Virus record (IMG/VR): IMGVR_UViG_3300032291_003663 | Span: 27,060-91,059 of that record | Length of the DNA: 64,000 nt | Source of the DNA: a virus | Reading direction: 5' to 3' (one strand) | Shown: positions 24,848 through 33,402 of the stretch, one piece after another | Position numbering within the stretch: position 1 is the first letter of the stretch | How the letters are laid out: every line of letters starts with the position of its first letter | Program-made: the position numbers and the translations under genes | Notes under the pieces: generated by a model | The model's database searches: none | Seen by the model: the letters and a program-made list of their open reading frames with translations, nothing else | What the model was told of the DNA's origin: nothing

Positions 24848-25462
24848 ATGATAAGAAAATTAAAATATACATTACAAAGTCTTCAATGGATTAAAGCACT
24901 ATGGAGTCCATTTAAACCATTCACTGTTAAAGGGTATATAGGCAAAACGCAAATCGGTATTCCATATTTCCTACCCAGAAAATGGGTTAAAGCAACCCCA
25001 GAATTACGAACAAAAGCAGTATTAGATAAAATTAAAAATGAAGAAAATTACAATAAATTAAATCCAAATTCAGCTCGTAAAATAAAATCATTTGATGAAT
25101 TGTATGAGGAATATAAAAACTATACATTTCCTATACCACTTAAAGTAGGATTTAGTTATTGTGGTTTAGGTTGGAAAACAAAATGGACATCAACTGATTT
25201 TAGATATGAGTGGGGTCCTGTATTTTCATTTGTATTCTTTGGATATCAAATAGCATTAATGGTTGGTCATAGGGATGCTAGTCATTATTGGGAGGCCTGG
25301 TTATATTATGAATATGCCACAGATAAAACTAAATCAAAACGTAAGCGAGTAAGGCAATGTAGAAAAAGATTTCCACAAACATGGACAACACACAGGCATG
25401 ATGGAGAGCCAAAAACCGTAGATTATTATACTAAAATACTTAAATTAAAATATCTAAAATGA
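24848..25462 (+). CDS. Hypothetical aromatic-rich protein
   Basis: 204 residues, many Trp and Tyr. FVFFGYQIALMV and DASHYWEAWLYYEYATDKTK resemble the gene at 41960 (WFGFRA..QWEQWLWVHMYYDGDVDK), so the two may be distant paralogues. It is coupled by a four-base overlap to the next gene. Unknown function. Confidence 0.5.
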   Translation: MIRKLKYTLQSLQWIKALWSPFKPFTVKGYIGKTQIGIPYFLPRKWVKATPELRTKAVLDKIKNEENYNKLNPNSARKIKSFDELYEEYKNYTFPIPLKVGFSYCGLGWKTKWTSTDFRYEWGPVFSFVFFGYQIALMVGHRDASHYWEAWLYYEYATDKTKSKRKRVRQCRKRFPQTWTTHRHDGEPKTVDYYTKILKLKYLK

Positions 25463-25767
25463 AACGACAGGATAAAAATACAGAGATCTTAAAAACACTA
25501 ATTGATAAGATGTTCGAAATATCCGGTCATTCTCTTAAATTTGAAGATGTTGAGGGTAGAACTGATAATTGGTTTCAACAATATACAATGACTGAAGCTC
25601 AAAATAAGGAGTGGCGAGATTGGGGTACTAAATTTATAAATAAGAAACGTCGTTTTGGTGTAAAATTAGCTTCACGTGAAATGGCTTTTTTAGATTTATA
25701 TTGTGGATTAAAAATATCAGATAGTAGATTTGCAACTAATGAAGAAGAAAAAAGAACAGCCGATTGA
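25459..25767 (+). CDS. Hypothetical protein
   Basis: 102 residues. Helical with the segment TMTEAQNKEWRDWGTKFINK, typical of short phage proteins of unknown function; basic middle and acidic end. Confidence 0.5.
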   Translation: MKRQDKNTEILKTLIDKMFEISGHSLKFEDVEGRTDNWFQQYTMTEAQNKEWRDWGTKFINKKRRFGVKLASREMAFLDLYCGLKISDSRFATNEEEKRTAD

Positions 25768-25954
25768 ACGACAAGAATTTGTTGTATTTAGTGAATATGG
25801 TTATTTTTCAGGATTAGCTTATGGAGGGACACCTCAATGGTCTATGAATCAAAAGGATGCTAAACCACTTAACCACATGAATAAATTTTATACTTTACGA
25901 AGTATATCTCATACAGAACTAATGTTTGAAATGCTTGGAAACTCAAAAAAATAA
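25739..25954 (+). CDS. Hypothetical protein
   Basis: 71 residues from ATG 25739; a TTG start nine bases upstream is less likely. The basic start MKKKKEQPIERQ is followed by an aromatic beta-rich body (EYGYFSGLAYGGTPQWS). It overlaps the previous gene by 29 bases. Confidence 0.45.
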   Translation: MKKKKEQPIERQEFVVFSEYGYFSGLAYGGTPQWSMNQKDAKPLNHMNKFYTLRSISHTELMFEMLGNSKK

Positions 25955-25969
25955 TTTTACATTTATTGT

Positions 25970-26158
25970 ATGAGAACAGAAGCCGAACGTTTATTACATT
26001 ACAGAGCAGCATTTCTTGAAAAAGTGAAGAAGTGGAGATGGGAAGAGCCTAATGAAGAAAGTTATAATAGACGAGGTCGTAAACCAAAATCTAGTATACG
26101 AATTGAAGCACGTCCTAGAACTAAAGGAGAAGAACTAGCATTTATAAATCAAAAATAA
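25970..26158 (+). CDS. Small basic protein with GRKPK motif
   Basis: 62 residues with an AT-hook-like RRGRKPKSS near residue 34-42. It may bind AT-rich DNA. The other AT-hook protein lies at 35252. Confidence 0.45.
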   Translation: MRTEAERLLHYRAAFLEKVKKWRWEEPNEESYNRRGRKPKSSIRIEARPRTKGEELAFINQK

Positions 26159-26161
26159 AAA

Positions 26162-26344
26162 ATGAAAAAAGTTAACTATATCCTAATGACTATTGCCGCT
26201 ATATGTGCTCTTATTAGCGGAATAATTAATCTTATTAGTGATACAGGTTTTACAGGATGGGCGTGGCAGCTAACTGTACTTATGTGGATTGGCAATTCAT
26301 ACATACATCAGAAAATAATTGACAGATATGAAGAAAATATTTAA
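26162..26344 (+). CDS. Small membrane protein
   Basis: 60 residues with two hydrophobic segments (YILMTIAAICALISGIINL and WAWQLTVLMWIGNSYI). Not recognised. Confidence 0.5.
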   Translation: MKKVNYILMTIAAICALISGIINLISDTGFTGWAWQLTVLMWIGNSYIHQKIIDRYEENI

Positions 26345-26359
26345 ATAAATAAACAAGTT

Positions 26360-26554
26360 ATGAATAAGTATAACGCAATTGATGGTATCTACTTTGGATT
26401 TGAAATATTTGATGAAATATTTAACGTCATAAATGAACGTGGTTATGAAAACCCGGACAATATGTTTAAAGCAGGTGTGGCAAGTGCTGAAGCTGCTGTT
26501 AGACGATTAAGAGAAAAATACTACGAAGCCATACCTAAAACAGTGGATATTTAA
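26360..26554 (+). CDS. Hypothetical protein
   Basis: 64 residues, acidic and helical (FEIFDEIFNVINERGYE), Arg-rich end. Not recognised. Confidence 0.4.
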   Translation: MNKYNAIDGIYFGFEIFDEIFNVINERGYENPDNMFKAGVASAEAAVRRLREKYYEAIPKTVDI

Positions 26555-26571
26555 CAATGATATTTATAGAT

Positions 26572-27201
26572 ATGAAATACCTGTTATCCATTCTTATGTT
26601 TATTACTGTTACTGCTTATAGTCAAGATACAGTTACTATTGTACATAAATCGTATAAAACAACTTATAGTAAGTCTAAACATTATCCTGTTAAAGTTGAA
26701 TGGTGGCTAACTAAAGCAATGTTAAGTTGTTCCACCAAAATTAAACGAACTGATAAGTTCGTAGCGGACCCTAAATTACCATTAGATACCGATTTACAAC
26801 CAGATTATAACTCTTCTGGATTCGATCGTGGTCATAATTTTAACGCCGCAGATGGCGCTTGTAATCAAACAACTATGATTGAATCTTTCTATTTCAGCAA
26901 TATGACGGCTCAATACCCAGCATTAAACCGTGGTGATTGGAAGACATTAGAAATAATGACTCGCAAATCAGCACTTGAAGAAGATTCAATCCACATATGG
27001 TGTGGGTCCGTAGGTGAAGCTAAAAAGATAGGCACAACATCAGTTCCTACTCAATGTTGGAAAGTTATTTATATTAAGAAAACAAATAAATGGGAAGCTT
27101 ACTTATTCAACAATGACTTAAATAAAGCTGATGGTATAGAAAATAATCAAGTTGAAGTGAAAATCATTGAGCAAATTACAGGTTTTAAATTTAAAAAATA
27201 A
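26572..27201 (+). CDS. Secreted DNA/RNA non-specific endonuclease (NUC1/EndA type)
   Basis: 209 residues if the ATG at 26572 is used, which begins directly with a signal peptide (KYLLSILMFITVTAYSQ); an in-frame ATG five codons upstream also exists. The catalytic motif is FDRGHNFNAADG, with DRGH and the following Asn. FYFSNMTAQYPALNRGDWKTLE gives the metal-binding Asn and the downstream Asn/Trp/Glu. The enzyme should leave the cytoplasm and cut nucleic acids in the periplasm or outside. That would scavenge nucleotides or destroy incoming DNA of rivals. A secreted nuclease of this family in a phage is unusual. Confidence 0.82.
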   Translation: MKYLLSILMFITVTAYSQDTVTIVHKSYKTTYSKSKHYPVKVEWWLTKAMLSCSTKIKRTDKFVADPKLPLDTDLQPDYNSSGFDRGHNFNAADGACNQTTMIESFYFSNMTAQYPALNRGDWKTLEIMTRKSALEEDSIHIWCGSVGEAKKIGTTSVPTQCWKVIYIKKTNKWEAYLFNNDLNKADGIENNQVEVKIIEQITGFKFKK

Positions 27202-27206
27202 ACATA

Positions 27207-27524
27207 ATGGATAGCATAGTAAAAAGCGTTATATCTCGTTTTGAAACCAGAGCAGAGATGGGAAATAAAAAATACGGTACAGATCTTGATAGAAAAGATC
27301 TAACACCATTAGAATGGATTCAACACCTACAAGACGAACTACACGACGCTTACCTATACTCAGAAAAATTAAAGATTGAATATATCAATGGAATAAAACA
27401 ATTAATGAGTGAGTGGATACAGGAGAAAAAACTTCAAGGAGCCAATGTTCCTGTTGAAGCATTTACTGCTGGATTTTATGCTTATTTATTAGAAAAAAAG
27501 AACGAAGATAGTAACAGTAATTAA
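27207..27524 (+). CDS. Small helical protein, possibly MazG-like
   Basis: 105 residues. RFETRAEMGNKKYGTDLDR, LTPLEWIQHLQDELHDAYLY is the core, with a helix bearing E-x-x-D acidic positions. This is the layout of short MazG/dUTPase-like or related phage nucleotide-metabolism helices, but it is also a common unassigned family. The second half is helical without clear motifs. Confidence 0.42.
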   Translation: MDSIVKSVISRFETRAEMGNKKYGTDLDRKDLTPLEWIQHLQDELHDAYLYSEKLKIEYINGIKQLMSEWIQEKKLQGANVPVEAFTAGFYAYLLEKKNEDSNSN

Positions 27525-27587
27525 AATTGGAAACCCCACTTATCAATATTATGTTTAGTGTATTAAATAATTAAAAAATCAAAGGTT

Positions 27588-28379
27588 ATGACTGTTACAA
27601 ACAAAAGACAACCAATGGATCTTGTAGAAATACAAGACATCTGTTCAAGTGCATTTACAGCTGTATCTGCACCTAATGTTTCATCTAATTATACTCACAT
27701 TCCAACATCTCAAGTAATTGAAGACATGGTTGAGTTAGGATGGACACCAGTAAGTGCTCAAGAAGTTAGGGCACGTAAAGGTAGAGGATTTCAGAAGCAT
27801 ATTATTCGTTTTCAAAACCAAAACATTACTATTAAGGGTAATGATGGTGATGATGTATTTCCTGAACTGCTATTAACTAATAGTCATGATGGTAAAAACG
27901 CATTTCATCTAAGAGTTGGATTGTATCGTTTAGTATGTTCAAATGGACTTGTAATTGCTGATTCTGAATTTAGTAATGTAGCAATTCGTCATATGGGTTA
28001 TACATTTGAAGCACTTCGTGAACAAGTATTAACCATGATTAACACATTACCTAATCTTGTACAGAAAATTAATACATTTAAAACCACAGCATTGTCAGAC
28101 GAACAAATAATTGAATTTGCACTTAAAGCATCTGAATTGCGTTGGAAAAATAAAAATATAACATTAGATATGGATGAATTAACTAGTTCACAACGTGATC
28201 AAGACAATGATCCAAATCTATGGACGGTATTTAACCGCATCCAGGAAAAATTAGTTAACGGTGGTATCAGTTATACAAATGGAAAGAAAACGCGTAAAGT
28301 AAGAGCTCTTAAGAATTTTACAGCCGACATGCAGTTTAATGGTGAATTATGGCAGCTGGCAGAAGAATATGCTAATTGA
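27588..28379 (+). CDS. DUF932 family protein
   Basis: 263 residues. The segment LRVGLYRLVCSNGLVI, ADSEFSNVAIRHMG and QVLTMINTLPNLVQKI is typical of DUF932, found in phages and plasmids. No activity is established here. Its unit carries a leader with AAAGGTT before the ATG and is followed by a strong terminator. Confidence 0.72.
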   Translation: MTVTNKRQPMDLVEIQDICSSAFTAVSAPNVSSNYTHIPTSQVIEDMVELGWTPVSAQEVRARKGRGFQKHIIRFQNQNITIKGNDGDDVFPELLLTNSHDGKNAFHLRVGLYRLVCSNGLVIADSEFSNVAIRHMGYTFEALREQVLTMINTLPNLVQKINTFKTTALSDEQIIEFALKASELRWKNKNITLDMDELTSSQRDQDNDPNLWTVFNRIQEKLVNGGISYTNGKKTRKVRALKNFTADMQFNGELWQLAEEYAN

Positions 28380-28394
28380 TGTTGTATTGTTATA

Positions 28395-28425
28395 AAAAGA
28401 GCTCGGGAAACCGAGCTCTTATCTT
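28395..28425 (+). terminator. Intrinsic terminator after DUF932 gene
   Basis: Perfect ten-pair stem AAGAGCTCGG/CCGAGCTCTT with GAAA tetraloop, followed by a short T-rich stretch. Confidence 0.75.
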
Positions 28426-28451
28426 TACATTTATGGTATAAATTAAAAATT

Positions 28452-28604
28452 ATGAGTAAAATTAAAGAAGCACTTTTAACAGATAACCACATAAGCCTAA
28501 ACCCAGATATGATTGATGCTGATTATCAATATGAACAGTGGCTAATACAGCAACAGCAAGAAGAAGAATATTATGCATTATTAACTGAACTAAATAATCA
28601 GTAA
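28452..28604 (+). CDS. Small acidic protein
   Basis: 50 residues, Gln/Glu-rich middle (YEQWLIQQQQEEEYYALL). It is coupled by TAATG to the following gene. Not recognised. Confidence 0.5.
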   Translation: MSKIKEALLTDNHISLNPDMIDADYQYEQWLIQQQQEEEYYALLTELNNQ

Positions 28605-28813
28605 TGACACCAAGAGAAAAAGCAGAAGAATTATTTGATAAAATGTTATATAATGATGGGAATAGCTATCATCATTGTAGTCATTATGTAGGTAAAAACT
28701 GTGCATTAATAGCAGTGGGTGAAATCGTAAAGGTTATCGGGTATGATCCATTAACATTAGGACAAGCAGAAATATATTGGGAAGAAGTTAAACAAGAAAT
28801 AGAAAAGCTATAA
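28604..28813 (+). CDS. Small protein, CALIAVDEI family (copy 1)
   Basis: 69 residues. PREKAEELFDKM at the start, NCALIAVGEIV in the middle and EEVKQEIEKL at the end recur in two genes at 42861 and 43064. The conserved Cys-Ala-Leu-Ile-Ala-Val and the terminal helix define a small paralogous family common in Bacteroidota phages. Function unknown. Confidence 0.6.
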   Translation: MTPREKAEELFDKMLYNDGNSYHHCSHYVGKNCALIAVGEIVKVIGYDPLTLGQAEIYWEEVKQEIEKL

Positions 28814-28869
28814 GTAAAATTGGAGGGGTAAAACAATATTCATATATTTAGACATGAAACTAACCTCTT

Positions 28870-29319
28870 ATGAGCAATATATCTTTATATACTCGCACTC
28901 GTAACTTAACACGGAAGGAATTAGTTATCTATATTAAAGAAGTACTTAATCTGTTACATAAAGAATATCACACCCCATACCATAAGAAAATTAAATTTAA
29001 GATATATAGATATAAAGCACCTAAACGCAAACCAGGTGTTAATGTTTTAAGACGTAATACAAAACATTTTAAAAATATGGCGGATTGGGTTAAAGATGAT
29101 AACTTAATTACTATTCATTTAAAACGAAATAAAACAATAAAATCTTTAACTATATCTTTATTACACGAATATTGCCATTATACTCAAGATATGAATATCT
29201 ACTACGACTTTGCCGACAAATATGGCTACTGGAAAAACCCATACGAGATTCAGGCTGAAGATTTTGCTAGGGCTAATACTGAAAAAGCATTTGAAGAATG
29301 TAAATGGACATTTGTATAA
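28870..29319 (+). CDS. Putative zinc metallopeptidase (HExxH)
   Basis: 149 residues with LLHEYCHYTQ (H99, E100, H103), the HExxH zinc motif inside a helix, and a downstream NPYEIQAEDFARANTE where E126 or E130 could be the third ligand (as in gluzincins and SprT-like proteins). The N-terminal half is basic. It could act as a small protease, for example against host proteins, or be a non-catalytic zinc protein. Confidence 0.62.
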   Translation: MSNISLYTRTRNLTRKELVIYIKEVLNLLHKEYHTPYHKKIKFKIYRYKAPKRKPGVNVLRRNTKHFKNMADWVKDDNLITIHLKRNKTIKSLTISLLHEYCHYTQDMNIYYDFADKYGYWKNPYEIQAEDFARANTEKAFEECKWTFV

Positions 29320-29352
29320 TGGTTTTCCCAATATATTTATTTAAAAAATAAA

Positions 29353-29601
29353 ATGACAATGAACATTTATGAACAACTTTTAGAAATCCATGAACAATTA
29401 AGCGATGATGAAATGTGGCTTAATATTTTAGATATTGCTTATGATGAAATAGGAGCAGATAGTATTGATGATCTAATTGAAAAGGCAACTGAAAATGAAG
29501 ATGAAGGGATAATATATAATTTGATTGACGAAGGCGAAAATATTTTGTCGCTGAAAGATTTAGATAATTATATAGATGGAGACGATTTTGACGAATATTA
29601 A
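29353..29601 (+). CDS. Very acidic small protein
   Basis: 82 residues with a large excess of Asp and Glu, e.g. KATENEDEGIIYNLIDEGEN. Strongly acidic proteins of early phage regions often mimic DNA or bind basic host proteins, but this is inference only. Not recognised. Confidence 0.45.
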   Translation: MTMNIYEQLLEIHEQLSDDEMWLNILDIAYDEIGADSIDDLIEKATENEDEGIIYNLIDEGENILSLKDLDNYIDGDDFDEY

Positions 29602-29621
29602 TCAGTTATAAAAATAAACAA

Positions 29622-29840
29622 ATGGTAGAAATTAATTTACAAAGTGCGTATAACATAGCTAGTCTATTCGGATTTGGTATTTGTATGTATAAGATATACA
29701 AATTAGAAATAATAATTGAGTTACTTAAAACTAACCAATTACTAAGCGCTATGACTAATTTTGTTTTAACTAAAACACTTAAAGATAAAGGTGTAATAGG
29801 AGAAGATGAATTAGAAGCAAAGATTAAGGAAGAATTGTAA
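29622..29840 (+). CDS. Small membrane-associated protein
   Basis: 72 residues with an amphipathic/hydrophobic start (SAYNIASLFGFGICMYKIY) and an acidic end. Not recognised. Confidence 0.45.
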   Translation: MVEINLQSAYNIASLFGFGICMYKIYKLEIIIELLKTNQLLSAMTNFVLTKTLKDKGVIGEDELEAKIKEEL

Positions 29841-29884
29841 CCATAAAAAGTAGTTATACATTTACTTAAACAAAAATAAAGGTT

Positions 29885-30175
29885 ATGGATAAAAATCTCA
29901 AGTCATTATTGACAAGTTTAGGACTCATTTTGTTATATTACTACGCAACAGTAGGTATAGTTAAACTTATTTGGAACACGGACGATGATTATAAATTTGA
30001 AGGCCGAGTTAAATTTTTAGTTTTATTATCTATTTTGTTTTCTATCATTTACATATTTGGGATATATTACGTTGTTGGATTACACCATGTTGATTCGTTT
30101 TATAAATTTTTTATTGTAGCACAATTGATATATGTTGGTTTAGGTGTTATCTTAAATGCATTAATTAAGAGATAG
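29885..30175 (+). CDS. Three-span membrane protein
   Basis: 96 residues. Hydrophobic segments near 7-29, 43-65 and 72-92 (LILLYYYATVGIVKLIW; FLVLLSILFSIIYIFGIYYV; FFIVAQLIYVGLGVILNAL). Possibly an exclusion or membrane-modifying protein. Not recognised. Confidence 0.5.
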   Translation: MDKNLKSLLTSLGLILLYYYATVGIVKLIWNTDDDYKFEGRVKFLVLLSILFSIIYIFGIYYVVGLHHVDSFYKFFIVAQLIYVGLGVILNALIKR

Positions 30176-30226
30176 TTTTGAGAAACCAAGTAATATTCAT
30201 ACATTTACGTTATAAAATTAAAATGT

Positions 30227-30484
30227 ATGAAATTAACATCAACCTTAGACAAAATTACAGAACAAGTATTTGGGGCAAAAACATGTGACGAGGCTAAACA
30301 AATTGTTATTGCTTACCTTAATGAAAGTAAAATTAAAGAAACAGATCGTATTAAAATGATTAATGAAGTTACTAATATGAAGTATCTTTACAAAGTACAA
30401 ATGTATATTGCTAATGCATTATTGAAATATGAAGGATTAGGGGTTGGCAATAAGCCAACCTCTCCTTCTGTTGATGAAAATTAA
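30227..30484 (+). CDS. Hypothetical protein
   Basis: 85 residues, helical with CDEAKQIVIAYLNESKIKET. It follows a promoter-like TACATTTA. Not recognised. Confidence 0.45.
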   Translation: MKLTSTLDKITEQVFGAKTCDEAKQIVIAYLNESKIKETDRIKMINEVTNMKYLYKVQMYIANALLKYEGLGVGNKPTSPSVDEN

Positions 30485-30500
30485 ACGAAATAAATAAGTT

Positions 30501-30716
30501 ATGAAGACAGCAATGCAAGAATTATGGGAGTGGATTGATGCTAATTATCATGAAGATAGTTTTAATCTAAATGATGCAAAGGAAATATCGCTTCAACGAG
30601 AACAAGATACAGCAATAAAATTCCATAGATGGATGTTAAAAAACGACACAGAACAAAACGCAGAAATATATTTTCATTATAGCGATAATGATATGTGGAA
30701 TGAATTTTTAAAATAA
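30501..30716 (+). CDS. Hypothetical protein
   Basis: 71 residues, acidic, Trp-rich (ELWEWIDANYHEDSF), with a late QEQDTAIKFHRWML helix. Not recognised. Confidence 0.4.
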   Translation: MKTAMQELWEWIDANYHEDSFNLNDAKEISLQREQDTAIKFHRWMLKNDTEQNAEIYFHYSDNDMWNEFLK

Positions 30717-30729
30717 AAATAAAATAATC

Positions 30730-30999
30730 ATGGCTGACTTTAGTAAACAATGGTGTGAAATAAATGATCCTGAAATGCTACATGACTTTGATATATTTGA
30801 AGAACATAGCAAACTACAACAAGGATATGGTATTAATTTTATATGTGAAGGGTTTGGTTTTGTAATGATAGCTAAGGGACATAACGATGAAATATTGTTA
30901 GCTGTACCTGATGAAGAAGACCATAATATGGTTATTTGGGTTGATTATGATGATTTTATAAATAAGGAACTAAAAAATCATAGAGAATTTCCTATATAA
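30730..30999 (+). CDS. Hypothetical acidic protein
   Basis: 89 residues. Strongly acidic with aromatic residues (FICEGFGFVMIAKGHNDEIL). Not recognised. Confidence 0.4.
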   Translation: MADFSKQWCEINDPEMLHDFDIFEEHSKLQQGYGINFICEGFGFVMIAKGHNDEILLAVPDEEDHNMVIWVDYDDFINKELKNHREFPI

Positions 31000-31015
31000 A
31001 CTGAATTTTTGTTTA

Positions 31016-31023
31016 TATATTTA
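31016..31023 (+). promoter_or_regulatory. -7 box of a small-gene promoter
   Basis: TATATTTA preceded by a T-rich spacer, 23 bases upstream of a small membrane-peptide gene. The -33 box is not clear. Confidence 0.4.
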
Positions 31024-31045
31024 CTTAAACAAAAAATTGTAAATT

Positions 31046-31144
31046 ATGGATAAAGTTAAATTAATAACATGGGTTGCTATAATGGCACTTGGTATTGCAC
31101 TTTGGTATTTTATATTTAAGTTAATAACTAACATTCTAAACTAA
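31046..31144 (+). CDS. 32-residue single-span membrane peptide
   Basis: MDKVKLITWVAIMALGIALWYF is followed by a short tail; one membrane helix covers most of it. The A-rich leader and promoter box make it more likely to be expressed than chance. Confidence 0.42.
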   Translation: MDKVKLITWVAIMALGIALWYFIFKLITNILN

Positions 31145-31150
31145 AAGGTT

Positions 31151-31561
31151 ATGGACAACAAAGTAACACTTACAGAACAGCTTAAAGCATTTGATGACGG
31201 CCGTATTATTGACAGTAATGGTAGTGAAAATGACTGCTACAATTTTTATGATTGGTTTTGTTCCGACAAGGCTTTAAAAGCCAAATCCGAGAGACTATTT
31301 AGGGCAGTAAAGCGTTGGGTAGAAAAACGCAACACCGATACAGATAAAGTATATGTTTTTTTTAAGAATAATTGTCCTATGAATGGATCATTATATGATG
31401 ATTTTCGTATTTGTGATGTTGAAACGGGGGATGTAGTTTGGACAGTAACACCTAAAAGTGGACATAGTGGATTAGCAGAGATTTGGGGCAGACAAAATGA
31501 ATTTAAGGGAGCAATTATAACGGGAGAGACTATGAATGAAATCTATAGAAGTAATTTTTGA
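31151..31561 (+). CDS. Hypothetical protein
   Basis: 136 residues. Mixed fold with CYNFYDWFCSDKALKAKSERL, then basic and aromatic. Not recognised. Confidence 0.45.
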   Translation: MDNKVTLTEQLKAFDDGRIIDSNGSENDCYNFYDWFCSDKALKAKSERLFRAVKRWVEKRNTDTDKVYVFFKNNCPMNGSLYDDFRICDVETGDVVWTVTPKSGHSGLAEIWGRQNEFKGAIITGETMNEIYRSNF

Positions 31562-31606
31562 AACTAAATAACGAGCGTATATTCATGTTAACCAAATAAA
31601 TAAAAC

Positions 31607-31948
31607 ATGAAACAAATCGAAGTAAAATTATTAGGTTTAAACGAATTAGGTGTTAAAGAATTAAACGAATACTACAAACACAATATTACAAAGTATGATA
31701 ATTGGCCTCCATTTAAATATGGTCAAACATTAGGTATAACTAGAAAACGTTTCAAACAACCTAAAGCTTTCTATAATAGTGGTTTAAATACATATGTGGG
31801 TAATTTCGATTGTCAACAATTAGTATTAAACGAAGATGGTAGTGAATGTAAATACGGAGGTGGTAACTTCTCATATCAAATAAAGCATTTCAATCATAAG
31901 ATATATGAAATAGAGGTTATAGAAACATTTACAGAAATAAAGCTTTAA
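31607..31948 (+). CDS. Hypothetical protein
   Basis: 113 residues, aromatic and basic, with NWPPFKYGQTLGITRKRFK in the middle. Not recognised. Confidence 0.45.
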   Translation: MKQIEVKLLGLNELGVKELNEYYKHNITKYDNWPPFKYGQTLGITRKRFKQPKAFYNSGLNTYVGNFDCQQLVLNEDGSECKYGGGNFSYQIKHFNHKIYEIEVIETFTEIKL

Positions 31949-31994
31949 GGCAAGGTAATGTTCGTACATTTATGTTAATTAAAAATTAAAACAT

Positions 31995-32192
31995 ATGGAG
32001 ATTAAACTAACATTTACCGAAACTCTATTACTACAAGAGTCAATAGCAGCTCGTTTACAACTCATACAAAAGTTAATGACAGTATTTAGTGAGAATGAGG
32101 GTACAGAGGAATTAATTAAATACTATAATGGTGAAGTAGATAAGTTAAATGCTTTGCAAATCAAACTAACAATATCACAAGTTATAAGTTAG
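31995..32192 (+). CDS. Small helical protein
   Basis: 65 residues, LTFTETLLLQESIAARLQLI is a long amphipathic helix. Not recognised. About 125 bases of AT-rich DNA without a gene follow. Confidence 0.4.
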   Translation: MEIKLTFTETLLLQESIAARLQLIQKLMTVFSENEGTEELIKYYNGEVDKLNALQIKLTISQVIS

Positions 32193-32317
32193 TTACATAA
32201 TAGTTAACAAAAAATAGCAAAGCTTTCGCAATACAACACCTCAATACAAACATACGTATATACGCTTGGAAATCAAGTAAGTATAGCATATGTATGTTTA
32301 ACTAATAAAAAATAATA

Positions 32318-32503
32318 ATGGAAACGGATTTAAAAAGACTATTGCAAACAGCAACTAATTATGGTAATGAACAAGGATATATTACTCATGATGAGGTATC
32401 AAATTTATGTAATGGCGATGTAGAATTAACCGAATGGGTTGTTAACCATCTTAAAAGATTAAAGAAAAACAACGCAATTCAGTTTGAGCTTGATCTTGTG
32501 TAA
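32318..32503 (+). CDS. Small helical protein, HTH-like
   Basis: 61 residues. GYITHDEVSNLCNGDVELTEWVVNHLKRL has the helix-turn-helix length of winged-helix fragments, and the gene at 32548 has the same YGYISEDGILDVC opening. They are probably diverged copies. Function unknown. Confidence 0.42.
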   Translation: METDLKRLLQTATNYGNEQGYITHDEVSNLCNGDVELTEWVVNHLKRLKKNNAIQFELDLV

Positions 32504-32547
32504 CCAAGTTTTTATTTGTATATTCATTTAAACAAAAAATAAAGGTT

Positions 32548-32727
32548 ATGACTAAACAAGAAGCATTACAATTAGTACTTGATCAGATTAAGGAATATGG
32601 TTACATTAGTGAGGATGGTATTTTGGATGTGTGTGATGAGGAAATGAAGTTAGTTAGTTTTGTTCATAAGCAGCTAGCGAAAATGGTTGAAAATGGTGAG
32701 TTGAGTGATGATGAATATGGTAAATAA
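32548..32727 (+). CDS. Small protein, copy of the 32318 type
   Basis: 59 residues. TKQEALQLVLDQIKEYGYIS and VHKQLAKMVENGEL mirror the gene at 32318. Its AAAGGTT leader touches the ATG. Confidence 0.42.
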   Translation: MTKQEALQLVLDQIKEYGYISEDGILDVCDEEMKLVSFVHKQLAKMVENGELSDDEYGK

Positions 32728-32765
32728 ACCAAATAATTTTTTATACATTTAAATAAATAAAGGTT

Positions 32766-32939
32766 ATGACTCAATTTGAAGAAAACAACCCAGAACAACT
32801 TAAGGAATTTACTCGTCAACTTAGAATACTAATGGATGATTTTCATCCAAACTTATATACAATTGATGGTGTATGGGAAGGTGCCGCTAAAATAGAACAA
32901 GCGATTAAAGAAGTATTAGAAGGAGCCAATAATGGATAA
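32766..32939 (+). CDS. Small hypothetical protein
   Basis: 57 residues, acidic, with KEFTRQLRILMDDFHP. It overlaps the next gene by eight bases. Confidence 0.4.
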   Translation: MTQFEENNPEQLKEFTRQLRILMDDFHPNLYTIDGVWEGAAKIEQAIKEVLEGANNG

Positions 32940-33114
32940 CTACAACACATCAGGTGATAATTTAGGATTAAGGGTAGTATTGTTTTTAATATTCACAGCA
33001 TTAAAGCTAACACACTACATAGGTTGGAGTTGGATAGCGATAACGTCTCCGTTGTGGATACCTCTAGTTATGATTATATTTTTAGCGTTGATTCACAATA
33101 TTTTCAAGCAATAG
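32932..33114 (+). CDS. Small two-span membrane protein
   Basis: 60 residues, with hydrophobic segments LGLRVVLFLIFTALKLTHYIG and ITSPLWIPLVMIIFLALIH (each cut here for length). Not recognised. Confidence 0.45.
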   Translation: MDNYNTSGDNLGLRVVLFLIFTALKLTHYIGWSWIAITSPLWIPLVMIIFLALIHNIFKQ

Positions 33115-33156
33115 GAAACGTAATTTTTGTTTGTACATTTAATTAAATAAATTAAT

Positions 33157-33354
33157 ATGTTAACAGAACATCAAAGTGAATTGTTTAGTAAATTAATAGA
33201 TGCAAGTTGGGAAGCAGACAACACAGCTAATTCACCGCTTACAAGGGATTTGGCGCGCAATGAATTTTGGCGATTAAAGAAAGAATTGATGAATGATATG
33301 GGTACGGAAGCGTACCTTTTGTTTGTGGCACGAGGTAAACAGATGTTTGCTTAG
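33157..33354 (+). CDS. Small helical protein
   Basis: 65 residues, LFSKLIDASWEADNTANSPL and a basic helix LARNEFWRLKKELMND. Not recognised. Confidence 0.4.
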   Translation: MLTEHQSELFSKLIDASWEADNTANSPLTRDLARNEFWRLKKELMNDMGTEAYLLFVARGKQMFA

Positions 33355-33402
33355 ATGAAACCAAATAATTTTTTTATACATTTAATTAAATAAATAAAGG
33401 TT

